From the NCBI GenBank assembly GCA_031769625.1, contig JAUIMM010000601.1, positions 992,001 to 1,056,000 on the forward strand: a DNA stretch of 64,000 bases, in the 5' to 3' direction. Shown here piece after piece: positions 35,870 to 45,869 of the stretch. The notes under the pieces were generated by a model. The model did not search any database, was not told where the DNA came from, and was given only the letters and a program-made list of their open reading frames with translations. Position numbers and translations under genes: made by a program. Positions within the stretch are counted from its first letter, which is position 1. The number at the start of each line of letters is the position of its first letter. This DNA comes from Taudactylus pleione (Eukaryota; Chordata; Amphibia; Anura; Myobatrachidae).

Positions 35870-36110
35870 TCCCCCCATGATGAGCGCTGACAGTTCACTG
35901 ACAGCCTGACGTTACCCCTGCCTGAGACGGAGGCTGCACACACAACCAGGAAGTATGCTGGAGGGTGATGCCAGCCAGCGGCTGCCAGGCAACGTTGGAA
36001 TGCAGGACCCATAAGAGCGTCATGTGCAGCTTCCAATGGGTAGACCTTGCGGGAGCAACGTGTGTCAAATGGCGAGTGGACACAGCTACTTAGAGGGTAA
36101 GTAATGTCTT
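35870..36110 (+). promoter_or_regulatory. GC-rich block with splice-donor-like end in the PLE 3' region
   Basis: A CpG-containing block downstream of the PLE ORF holds CTGACGTTACC, CACACAACCAGGAAGTATG and CCAATGGG, and ends AGAGGGTAAGTAATG, a good donor match. It resembles 25625-25740 in wording and layout. In PLEs, repeated ends (pseudo-LTRs) can carry the promoter, so this may be pseudo-LTR sequence. This is inference. Confidence 0.35.
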
Positions 36111-36114
36111 GGTG

Positions 36115-36215
36115 TTGATTGTCATTTTTGTCTGAGGCTTGAGAATGAGGGTCATACCTCGAAACGTCACTTTAGATGCCTTTTTGAATACATGTTTTTC
36201 TTGCTTATAAATCTC
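36115..36215 (+). repeat. PLE terminal module (GAGG hairpin, CGAAACGTC, GAGTGCC)
   Basis: CTTGAGAATGAGG is followed by GTCATACCTCGAAACGTC, where GAGG can pair with CCTC. About 60 bp later come ATAAATCTCTGAGTGCC and the probable element end. The same order (CTTGA, hairpin, GAAAYGTC, AATAAA-like, GAGTGC) is seen at 53310-53420 and, inverted, elsewhere. Confidence 0.45.
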
Positions 36216-36260
36216 TGAGTGCCATCACATCATTGGTGGAGTCATATGCTATACATTGGA

Positions 36261-37316
36261 CAGGCACTGGAGGACTGTTGATTTATTGTGTGACAGAGTG
36301 CTAGCATAGCGGAAACATATATATATATAACCATTTGTTCATGTGAGCCTGTAGCTGATGTTGATTTTAGTAAATGAACTTCCAATACCAATTCCTTTTC
36401 ATGTGTTGTGTAAACGCTTTTGCCTGCACCATACCAGTCCTTCATTATTTTTAAGTTGAGTTTCACAAAGTGGTCTCATTTGTTTGTGTTTAAGGTTAAG
36501 GTGATCTCTTCATCATAGTGGGTAAATATGGATCTGATTTTCTTTATTCTTTTTTGTGTATGTCATATGTTGTCAGAAATATAACTAAGTCTTATGCTGT
36601 TGACTGTATTACATCTGATCACAAACAGTCTCAAAACATTTTTTGGGCTGTCTTAAGGCATGCTATTACAATTTACATTGACGATATCCTGTGAAAAAAT
36701 CTCTATTTAATTTACTCAAGCTGGGATTAAGACAGAAAAAAAATGGGAAATGGGAAGACTTTAATGTGCTCAGAGTAGTTGTTTGTCAAATGCAATTAAT
36801 TTATTTTAGTCCATTGGATTGCAAAATAATGTAGTAGCCGTCTATCATCTCTGTGAAACATAGTCAAAACCCAAACAGTCCACTTTTGGCTATATAGTAA
36901 ATCTTGCTAGACTTTGAAGTTGATTAAGATTTAGACAAAATCAGAAGTTATCATATGTATACTGATTAACATAAAATATATCTAAATTGAATTTGGGGAA
37001 TATATTTGAAGTTCATAACAATGCATACACATATTTGCTTAAGTGGTAATGACATTAGAGCAATGGCCATACCAGACAGTTGTATGTAGTACTCATCATT
37101 ATATTGTGATTGTATTGAAGCACATACCTTACTAGCTCTAATAGGAATTGTCTGGTGGCATTTTATGTTGTTATTTAAATATTGGGAGATTGATCTAGTT
37201 GCATATATACCAGCATTATGTGAGTTGATGATATAGAAGGAAAATATGTGACCAACTTTTAAAAGTGCTGATCATTCTGATTAATGTAATTTGATCAAAA
37301 CACAATTAATATCCTT
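36261..37316. other. AT-rich non-coding DNA
   Basis: Nothing was recognised except a short TA run near 36318. Confidence 0.55.
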
Positions 37317-38106
37317 GAGATTATTAGGGGTGTGCACTAGCCACTTTTCGTGTTTTGTGTTTTGGTTTTGGATCTGGATCTTTCTTCGTGATTTGGATAT
37401 GGATTGGTTTTGCCAAAACCACCCTTCTATGTTTTGGGTTCTGGGTTTTGTGTTTTGGATCTGTATTTTTTTTTTTAAAAAGCATAAAAACAGCTAAAAT
37501 CACAGAATGTGTTGGTTTTTCTGCTCCTATGCTATTATTAACCTCAATAACCTTAATTTCCACTAATTTCCAGTCTATTCTGAACACCTCACACCTCACA
37601 ATAGTGTTTTTATGTCAAAAAGGTTGCACCGAGGTAGCTGGATGACTATGCTAAGCGACACGAGTGGGCGACACAAACACATGACCCATCTAGGAGTGAC
37701 ACTGCAGTGGCAGACAGGATGGCAGTTTGAAAAACTAGGCCCCAAACTGTACATAATGCAAAGAAAAAAAAAAGAGATGCAAGATGGAATTGTCCTTGGG
37801 CCCTCCCACCCACCCTTATGTTGTATAAACAGGACATGCACACTTTAACAAACCAATCATTTCAGCGCCAGGGTCTGCCACACAACTGTGGCTGAAATGA
37901 TTGGTTCATTTGGGCCCCCACAAAACAAGCTGGCAGTTAATCTGTCCCTGCACAAACTGGCTCTATGGAGGCATGATGTCGTCCTCATCCTCCTCATCCA
38001 CCAATTCCTCACTCTCTTCAGTGTTGTGTACATCCTCATCCTCACAGAGTATTAACTCGTCCCTACTGGAATCCACCACCACAGGTTCCTCTGTACGTTC
38101 TGGAGG

Positions 38107-41071
38107 CTAGTCTCCATGGAAGAGTTGATAATTCATTTTTATAAACATCATCTTCTCCACATTTTGTGGAAGCAACCTCCTACGCCTTTCGCTGACAAGG
38201 TTCCCGGCTGCACTAAACACTCTTTCGGAGTACACACTGGAGGGGGGGCAACACAGGTAAAATAGAGCCAGTTTGTACAGGGGCCTCCAAATTGCCTCTT
38301 TTTCCTGCCAGTACAGGTATGGACTGTCTGACATGCCTACTTGGATGCTGTCACCGATGTAATCCTCCACCATTCTGTCAATGGTGACAGTATCATATGT
38401 AGTGACAGTAGACATGTCAGAAATTGTGGCCAGGTCCTTCAGTCTGGACCAGATGTCCAAACTTGGTCCTGCCTGCCCTGCATCACCGCCAGCGGGTTGC
38501 TTGGATACCTAAGTTTTTTCCTGGCAGCCCCAGTTGTAGGAGAAAATGAAGAAGGAGCTGTTAACGTGTCATGCTCTGCTTCAGCTGACAGTGTTTTCAC
38601 CAGCAGGTCTTTGCACCTCTGCAGGCTTGTGTCGGCTTGAAAGAGAGACACCACATAGGCTTTAAACCCAGGATCAAGCACGGTGGCCAAAATGTAGTGG
38701 TCTGATTTCAACAGATTGACAACCCTGGAATCCTGGCAAAGCGAATGAAGGGCTTCATCCACAAGTCCCAAATGCCGAGCGGAATCGCTCCGTCCTAGCT
38801 CCTCCTTCACTTTCTCCAGCTGCTTCTGCAAAAGCCTGATGAGGGGAATGACCTGACTCAAGCTGGCAGTGTCTGAACTGACTTCATGTGTGGCAAGTTC
38901 GAAGGGCTGGAGAACCTTGCACAACTCAGAAATCATTCTCCACTGTGCTTGAGTCAGGTGCATACCCCCTCCTTTGCCTATGTCATAGGTGGATGTATAG
39001 GCTTGAATGGCCTTTTGCTGCTCCTCCATCCTCTGAAGCATATAGAGGGTTGAGTTCCACCGTGTCACAACCTCTTGCTTCAGGTGATGGCGGTGTAGGT
39101 TTAAGAGTGTTTGCTGGCGCTCCAGTCTTCGGCACACAGTCGTGAATGGTGAAAGTGGCCAGAAATTTTTCGGGCCACCCAAAGCATCTCCTGCAGGCCC
39201 CTGTCGCTTTTCAGAAAATTCTGCACCACCAAGTTTATTGTGTGAGCAAAACATGGGACATGCTGGAATTTGCCCAGATGTAATGCCTGCACAATATTGG
39301 TGGTGTTGTCAGATATCACAAATCCCCAGGAGAGTCTAAGTGGGGTAAGCCAATGGGCGATGATTTCCCTCAGTTTCTCTAGAGGTTGTCGGCGGTGTGC
39401 CTCTTACTGAAACCAGTGATACACAGTGTAGCCTGCCTTGGAACAAGCTGGCGTTTCTGAGATGCTGCTACTGGTGATGCTGCTGCTGTTGCTGCGTAAG
39501 GTGATACATCTACCGAGTGGGCTGTCACAGTCATATAGTCCTTAGTCTGCCCTGTTCCACTTGTCCACATGTCTATGGTTAAGTGGACATTGGGTACAAC
39601 AGCATTTTTCAGGACACTGAGGACACTTTTCTGACGTTTCTGTACAGTCTCGGTATCGCCTGCCTAGTGAAGTGGAATCTAGATGGGATTTGGAACCGGG
39701 GACACACTACCTCCATCAATTGTCTAAATCCCACGGCACTAATGGTGAATACCGGACGCACGTCTAACACCAACATAGCAGTCAAGGCCTCAGTTATACG
39801 TTTTGCTTCAGGATGACTGCTGTTGTACTTCATCCTCCTCACTAAGGACTGTTGGAGGGTCAATTGTTTAGTAAAAGTAGTGGTGTTCCTACATCCTTTC
39901 TGGGATGATGAACGACTCCCAGCAGCAGCAACAGCAGCAGTGGCAGCAGGAGGCGTAGCAATGCAGGATCCTCTGGAGGAATCCCAGATAGAAGAGTCAG
40001 TCATGCCAGTGACATGGCCTGCAGGACTACTTCCGATCCTGACTAAGGAGGAAATTGACGAGGAGGGAGTTGACGGTGTGGTTTGCAGGTGCTTGGATAC
40101 AACAGGACAACGGGATTTAGGTGTCCCTGGAATGCTTACGGTCTTAGCCAAAGTTTCTGAACTTGACAGTAACTTTTTATGAACGTGCTGCAGGTGCCAT
40201 ATAAGGGAGGATGTTCCTAGGTGGTTAACGTCCCTACCCCTACTTATTTCACCTTTACATATGGTACATATGGCAAGACAGTTGTTGTCCGGATTTGGAT
40301 AGAAATATTGCCAGACCAAAGAGGTGGAATGTTTAGTCTACTCCCAGGCATGACCGTGATGGGCTTTTTCATCCCACGGACAACAACTGTCTCCTCCGGT
40401 GCCTGATTTAAACAAACCACATCACCATCAGAATCCTCCTCGCCAACTTCCTCCTCAGCGCCAGCTACACCAGTATCCTCATCCTGTTGTACTTCAACAG
40501 TGACATCTTCAATTTGCATATCAGCAAGTGTACTGTGGGTGCTCCTTTCAGCACTTGCAGGGGGTGTGCATATGGTGGAAAGAGCCACCTCTTCCCGTCC
40601 AGTGCTGGGAACGTCAGGCATTGCAACCACCACCACACTTGGACTCTCCTTGGGGATTTGTGATATCTTCTTAGAACACACAGTTGTTCACTTTGCTTTA
40701 GCCAGCTTAACTCTTTTGATTTTTTTAGTGGGAGGAGGGCTTCCATCGTCATTTGAAGCTGAACCACTAGTCATGAACATAGGGAAAGACCTTAGCCATT
40801 CCTTGCCACTCCGTGACGTAAATGGCATATTGGCAAGTTTACGTTTCTCTTCAGATGGTTTAAATGTTTTTTTCAAGGTCATTTTCCTGAACTTTGCCAT
40901 TTGGGATTGTATGTGCCCTCTACTATGACATTGGGCTTCGGCCTTGGCAGACGATGTTGATGGCATGTTATCATCTATGTCATGACTAGTGGAAGCAGCT
41001 TCAGCACTAGGAGCAGGTGGTTCTAGATCTTTCCCTATTTTATTTTTATCGGAGAAAGTTTGGTCCTCCAT
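38107..41071 (-). pseudogene. hAT transposase with BED zinc finger, frameshifted
   Basis: hAT transposases bind DNA through a BED finger and dimerise through a C-terminal hAT domain. The minus-strand order is an acidic, Ser-rich N-terminus (41071-40688), then after one in-frame TGA (40690-40688) more N-terminal sequence to 40244. A BED finger follows at about 40320-40170 (VWQYF, CTIC, HLQHVH). Then come RITEALTAMLVLDVRPVF (about 39790), IDMWTSGTGQTKDY (39575-39530), ISDNTTNIVQAL and CFAHTINLVVQ (39319-39220), and RWNSTLYMLQRMEEQQKAI (about 39060). The hATC domain is at 38460-38107 (SSVYSERVFSAAGNLVSERR). At least five frame changes divide it. Domain content is nearly complete, so decay is recent or slow. 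Confidence 0.9.
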
Positions 41072-41099
41072 TTATGTTATATTGATATATAAGTACGGC

Positions 41100-42890
41100 T
41101 AAGGCGCACACAAACACAGAAAATAATTTTTTATTTTTGTTGGAGACTAGTGCACTTTGTGGGTTACGCCACCCTTTAAGAAATGAGCCAGCCGGCCCTT
41201 TATTTATGGGAAACAGGCGCACGCTTGGCGCTGCTCCTTTGTTGATGCACGTGTAGCCACAGTGCACACAATTCACAAACACGGAAAAAATTATTTAATT
41301 TTGTTTGGAGTGTACTTTGGGGGTTACAGTATCCTTTAACGGTCAAGCCAGCTGGCCCTTTACTTATGAAACTGGTGCACGCTTGGCACTACTTTGTTGA
41401 TGCACGTGCGGCTACTGCGCACACAATTCACAAACACAGAAAATATTTTTTTATTTTGTTTGGAGTGTACATTGGGGGTTACAGCACCCTTTAATGGACA
41501 AGCCAGCCGGCCTTTTACTTATGACACAGGTGCATGCTTGGCACTGCTTTGTTGATGCACATGCGGCTAATGCGCACACAATTCACAAACACAGAAAATA
41601 TTTTTTTATTTTGTTTGGAGTGCCCTTTGGGGGTTACAGCACCCTTTAACGGTCAATCCAGCTGGCCCTTTATTTATGGGACACAGGCACACGCTTGCCA
41701 CTACTTTGTTGATGCACGTGCGGCTACTGCGCACACAATTCACAAACACAAAAAAATATATTCTTTTATTTTGTTGGGAGTGCCCTTTGGGGGTTACAGC
41801 ACCCTTTAGTGGTCTATCCAGCCGGCCCTTTACTTATGACACAGGCGCACGCTTGGCACTACTTTGTTGATGCACGTGCGGCTACTGCGCGCACAATTCA
41901 CAAACACAGAAAATATTTTTTTATTTTGTTTGGAGTGTACTTTGGGGGTTACAGCACCCTTTAACGGTCAAGCCAGCCGGCCCTTTACTTATGACACAGG
42001 CGCACGCTTGGCACTACTTTGTTGATGCACGTGCGGCTACTGCGCACACAATTCACAAACACAAAAAAATATATTTTTTTATTTTGTTTGGAGTGCCCTT
42101 TGGGGGTTACAGCACCCTTTAATGGACAAGCCAGCTGGCATTTTACTTATGGGACACAGGCGCACGCTTGGCGCTGCTCCTTCATTGATGCACGTGCAGC
42201 CACAGTGCACACAAATCACAAACACAGAATTTTTTTTTTATTTTGTTTGGAGTGCCCTTTGGGGGTTACAGCACCCTTTAGCAGTCAATCCAGCTGGCCC
42301 TTTATTTATGTTACACAGGCGCACGCTTGGCACTACTTTGTTGATGCACGTGCGGCTACTGCGCACACAATTCACAAACACAAAAAAATATTTTTTTTTA
42401 TTTTGTTTGGAGTGCCCTTTGGGGGTTACAGCACCCTTTAATGGACTATCCAGCCTGCCTTTTACTAATGGGACACAGGCGCACGCTTTGCACTACTTTT
42501 TTTGATGCATGTGCGGCTACTGCGCACACAATTCACAAACACAGAAAATTTTTTTTTTTTAATTTTGTTTGGAGTGCCCTTTGGGGGTTACAGCACCCTT
42601 TAACGGACTAGCCAGCTGGCCTTTTACTTATGGGACACAGGCGCACGCTTGGCACTACTTTGTTGATGCATGTGCGGCTACTGCGCACACAATTCACAAA
42701 CACAGAAAAATAGATTTTTTTATTTTGTTTGGAGTGCCCTTTGGGGGTTACAGCACCCTTTAACGGACTAGCCAGCCAGCCTTTTACTTATGGGACACAG
42801 GTGCACACTTGGCGCTGCTCCTTTGATGATGCACGTGCAGCCACAGTGCACACAGTTCTCAAACACAGAAAAAATATTTTTTTTTTAGCA
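41100..42890 (-). repeat. Tandem array, about 11 units of about 155-165 bp, inside the hAT element
   Basis: The phrase GCGCACACAATTCACAAACA recurs near 41105, 41262, 41417, 41571, 41729, 41887, 42041, 42206, 42361, 42521, 42682 and 42847. Each unit also carries a T-rich run, GGAGTGCCCTTTGGGGGTTA, an AGCCAGCYGGCCCTTTA-type block and GGCACTACTTTGTTGATGCA. Units differ by point changes and T-run length. The array starts about 30 bp upstream of the transposase start and ends where the last unit breaks off at about 42890. Plus-strand open frames across it (41534-43004) are period artefacts. Confidence 0.93.
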
Positions 42891-43079
42891 CTTGGGGGGA
42901 GCACCCCTGATGGACAGAGCACCCCCTGGACAACACTACAGCACCCCTTTAGGACTGGGACACTGCACAGGACTTTGGAGTGGACAGCCCATATGGACAA
43001 CTGACTGCACAACACAGTCCAGCCAGCCCCTATGGATTTTGAAGTATTGGAGACAGCCCCTATGGACAACAGCAGCACA

Positions 43080-43150
43080 GCGCAGCACAGCTCAGCACAA
43101 CATTACACTGCACTACACTACACTACACTACAACACTACACAGCCCAGCC
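43080..43150. repeat. Short tandem CAGCACAGC / CACTACACTA tracts
   Basis: CAGCACAGC-like units pass into repeated ACTACACT units, just inside the right end of the hAT element. Confidence 0.8.
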
Positions 43151-43396
43151 AGCCCTAACTGCAACCCTCCCTCTTCCCTGTCCACAGCCGAGTGAGAAAA
43201 TGGCGCCGACGCGGGTACCTTATATGGGATCCTAAACCCGCGAGACCCGGAAGGCGGGATGATGACGTTTTGCCTCGATTTCAGATCCGAGTCAGGCGGG
43301 AAAAGTCAAGCCTGACTCGGATCGGCCTCGGATTGGGGGGCTCGGGGGGGGGGTTCGGATTTCAGAAATCTGAACCCGCTCACCCCTAGAGATTAT

Positions 43397-43804
43397 ATGC
43401 ATCATGTAAATGCATACCTGCAAATTAGGCTATTAGTTGTAATATTGACTTCATGTGGAGATTATACTGCAGATCTTTATGGAAAGCAATGTGATCAGGA
43501 TTGCTAGGCTGAAATATCTAAGACATGTTCACTGATGTATAAATACCCTGGTAAGTAACTATTATTGCAATCAATTTTTCTATTCAAATTGTGAAAGAAT
43601 GTAATTAAGCTCTGGTTAAAAAAAGTCAAAATCTAGGACCAAAACACCAACAATATATTTTTTTTCAATTATCTTGTGGTATGTGATTAAGTAAGTTTTG
43701 CTCTTTGTTGTGAGTGCCCACTTAATTTTCTACTATACCCTATTTTAAAGACAAACACCAAGACGGCATGTGTAACAAATCTAATTACACTGCACTCAGA
43801 TGTC
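43397..43804. other. Host-flank DNA between the hAT and Gypsy insertions
   Basis: AT-rich; nothing recognised. Confidence 0.5.
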
Positions 43805-43809
43805 AGGAC

Positions 43810-44835
43810 TGTCATGGTTCAGTCTAGGATCAGCTGTTACTCACCCCAGCACCGCCTTCCCCTGACTTTTCGTATGTTCAGATATTAGGTGTGGCGGAGG
43901 GTGATGCTCTGAAGATTTTGCCTTAGGTGCCCTTGTACTTCCATATGCGGCTGTGACTTGGTTACTGAGGTTGCTGTCATGGCTGCAGCCATGATAATCT
44001 GCATCACCTGACTGTTCTTTCAACCAATGGTAGTGTGGTCTTGGTCATCTGACACCAAACTCCTATGAACTGCTACCTTAGGGTATACCTTAGGGTATAT
44101 AAGAAGGCTCTGGACACCAGGAAGTTGCCTGTGCAATGTCCTCACTTTCAGTGTATGCCTGTTGTCATTCCAACCAGGTTCCTGTTCCTTGCTCTCAAGT
44201 AATTTCTATTACCATCTTCATACCACTCTCTGGTGCATTGAGATTCACATGCCGTGTACTCAGTACACATCATAGAGTACAAATACTGAACCACTCACCG
44301 GTGTGTCTAGATTTGCACACCATGTACTTAGTACATCTCTATCCTAGTGATGTCTCTTAAACCACCTCCTGTACTCCAGTATCCACACTCTGTGCAGCCA
44401 GTGCTCTCCCAGTCAGCTCAATCGCCACCCTCCTCCAGTGCCAGCAGAGCATCCTACTCTTCTGTTGATCTTTCCTGTAGTCTCACATTGTACCACTTCA
44501 GATGACAATTCCCTTTGTGCTTACTCTGTACCTGTGGGTATAGAAACCATACTCCCAGTGGTCCATAGCGGTATACCTTTCTCCATTTCACACTTGCATT
44601 GTATACCTGACCAAAGGACCATGACCTGCTTGTCAGGAGCAGCTGAAACCAATATTCCACTTGGATGGGTCACTGGTGAACACCTCCTGGCAGGTTAGAC
44701 TCTGTTCCCTTGGTCAGGTCTCATCAATGTCTCATACTTTGGAGAAAGTACATCCAGACCCCTTGCCTTCACTTTCTTCCTCAACCCAGGACCACAGCTT
44801 TCAGCCACTCAGAAGGGGATTCTTCGGGGTCAGTT
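43810..44835 (+). repeat. 5' LTR of the Gypsy element
   Basis: Colinear with 48628-49751: TCACCCCAGCA, TTTTGCCTTAGGTG, GTGACTTGGTTACTGAGG, CCATGATARTCTGCATCA and CCAGGACCACAGCTTTCAGC are shared. It carries about two units of a 62-bp internal repeat near 44220-44345. The right end is less well preserved than in the 3' copy and lacks the TGACA terminus. Confidence 0.85.
44094..44104 (+). promoter_or_regulatory. LTR TATA box
   Basis: TATATAA at 44096-44102 follows AACCAATGGTAG (CCAAT-type) about 75 bp upstream, and TATACCTTAGGGTATAT is a local duplication. The 3' LTR has the equivalent TATATAA at 48868-48874. Both positions suit the U3 promoter. Confidence 0.6.
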
Positions 44836-44869
44836 TGCACAGACCCAGATGGAAGATACTGGTTTCCAG

Positions 44870-45780
44870 GGCATGGGGGCACTGCAAGACCTTGCCTCTC
44901 ATATGGTTAATCAGAAGGCCGCACAACATCAGGTGAGTCAAGACCACTAAGAGCTTTCAGGGCAGTTACTATCTATACAGGCTACTTTAGCCATGTTACT
45001 TCCTCCCACATTTGTAGCTCATTCTAATCCTCCAGCTCATCCTCCAGTTTCTGGAAGCTCAAAATCTCATCTTCAGTCGGCATCTCCAGAAAGTTTCAAT
45101 GGTAACCCCAAACACTATTGAGGTTTCATTAATCAATGTGAAATACAGTTCGAATGCTTGCCACAAAACTTCCCTACATCAAGGTCTAAAGTGGCCTATA
45201 TTATCTACCTTCTTTTTGGAACTGCTTTGGAATTGGTCCCTCCATTATGGGAATGGGCAGATCCTTTGGTGTACAATCACAAAAATAAAATTTTTGCTTT
45301 AAAAAGAATCTTTGACAAGCCAGGTCGCACTGCAGTGGCCTCCTCTGATCTCCTTCGAGTCCAACAAGGGACCCATACAGTAGGTCAGTACGTGGTCCAA
45401 TTCCAAACGATTTCATCTGAATTAAATTGAAATGAAGAGGCCCTCAAGGCCACCTTCCTTTATTGTCTTTCAGAAAAAATTAAAGATGAATTAGCTTCTT
45501 GGGACCTTTATGAATCTTTCACTGAAGTAATCTCCTTGTGTATAGAGATAGAATTACGCCATCGACTATGGTTGCAAAGTAGAGGGCGAGAGTACCGAAC
45601 CAGGGACCAGTTTGTACCAGAGGTGTGTCTGCCTTCCTCCACTACAAGTAAAGAAGAACCCATGCAGATCAACAGATCTCGGTTAACTGGCTGAGCATAC
45701 CCCGTCGATTTCAGTACAAGCTCTGTCTTTACAAGCTCCATTTTATCCTCAAAACTTGTTCTCTTTTTGCAGGAAATGCA
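44870..45780 (+). pseudogene. Gypsy gag remnant
   Basis: Gag forms the particle that packages the element's RNA. Frames show LQDLASHMVNQKAAQHQ, then SPESFNGNPKHY, QCEIQFECLPQNFP, SKVAYIIYLLFGTALELVPP, FDKPGRTAVASSDLLRVQQG and TVGQYVVQFQTISSELN, the typical order of the retrotransposon gag domain. KIKDELASWDLYESFTEVI follows. A single CRKCNT near 45765 is all that is left of the zinc knuckle. At least three stops are present in the main frame. Confidence 0.82.
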
Positions 45781-45869
45781 ATACCCTAACTGCTTCTGGG
45801 GGCTTTCACTTAGGGGTGTTAGTCAAGCCATCCCATTTGATGCATTGTCTTCTATTAGTGACATTTCCC

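Larger units (their letters stand above)
32880..36260 (+). mobile_element. Penelope-like element (Neptune-like), RT plus GIY-YIG
   Basis: It contains, in order, an N-terminal region (about 32890-33265), a full RT, a linker, a Cys motif and a GIY-YIG endonuclease ending at 35508. A non-coding 3' region follows with a GC-rich block and a terminal module ending near CTGAGTGCC at about 36200. PLEs copy RNA at sites nicked by the GIY-YIG enzyme. Boundaries are approximate because no target duplication or flanking pseudo-LTR pair was resolved. Confidence 0.78.
37325..43388 (-). mobile_element. Full-length hAT transposon with perfect 8-bp target duplication
   Basis: The left end TAGGGGTGTGCAC and the inverted right end TAGGGGTGAGCGGG define the termini. 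GAGATTAT flanks both sides (37317-37324 and 43389-43396), an exact 8-bp duplication typical of hAT insertion. The transposase runs on the minus strand (41071 to 38107). Upstream of its start (41100-42890) lies a tandem array, and a GC-rich, GGGG/CGG-containing end region follows at 43150-43380. Length is 6064 bp. Two partial relatives lie at 6749-7665 and 58763-60894. Confidence 0.93.

Noticed and set aside
38341..39339. Plus-strand ORFs of 65-99 codons
   Set aside because: They are antisense to the hAT transposase.
41100..42890. CRISPR-like spaced repeats
   Set aside because: Units are contiguous 160-bp tandem copies without unique spacers, and the context is a eukaryotic transposon.
41534..43004. 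Series of plus-strand ORFs with repeated VPFGGYSTL-like peptides
   Set aside because: They are produced by the 160-bp tandem array, whose period keeps frames open; they are antisense to the element and vary in frame.
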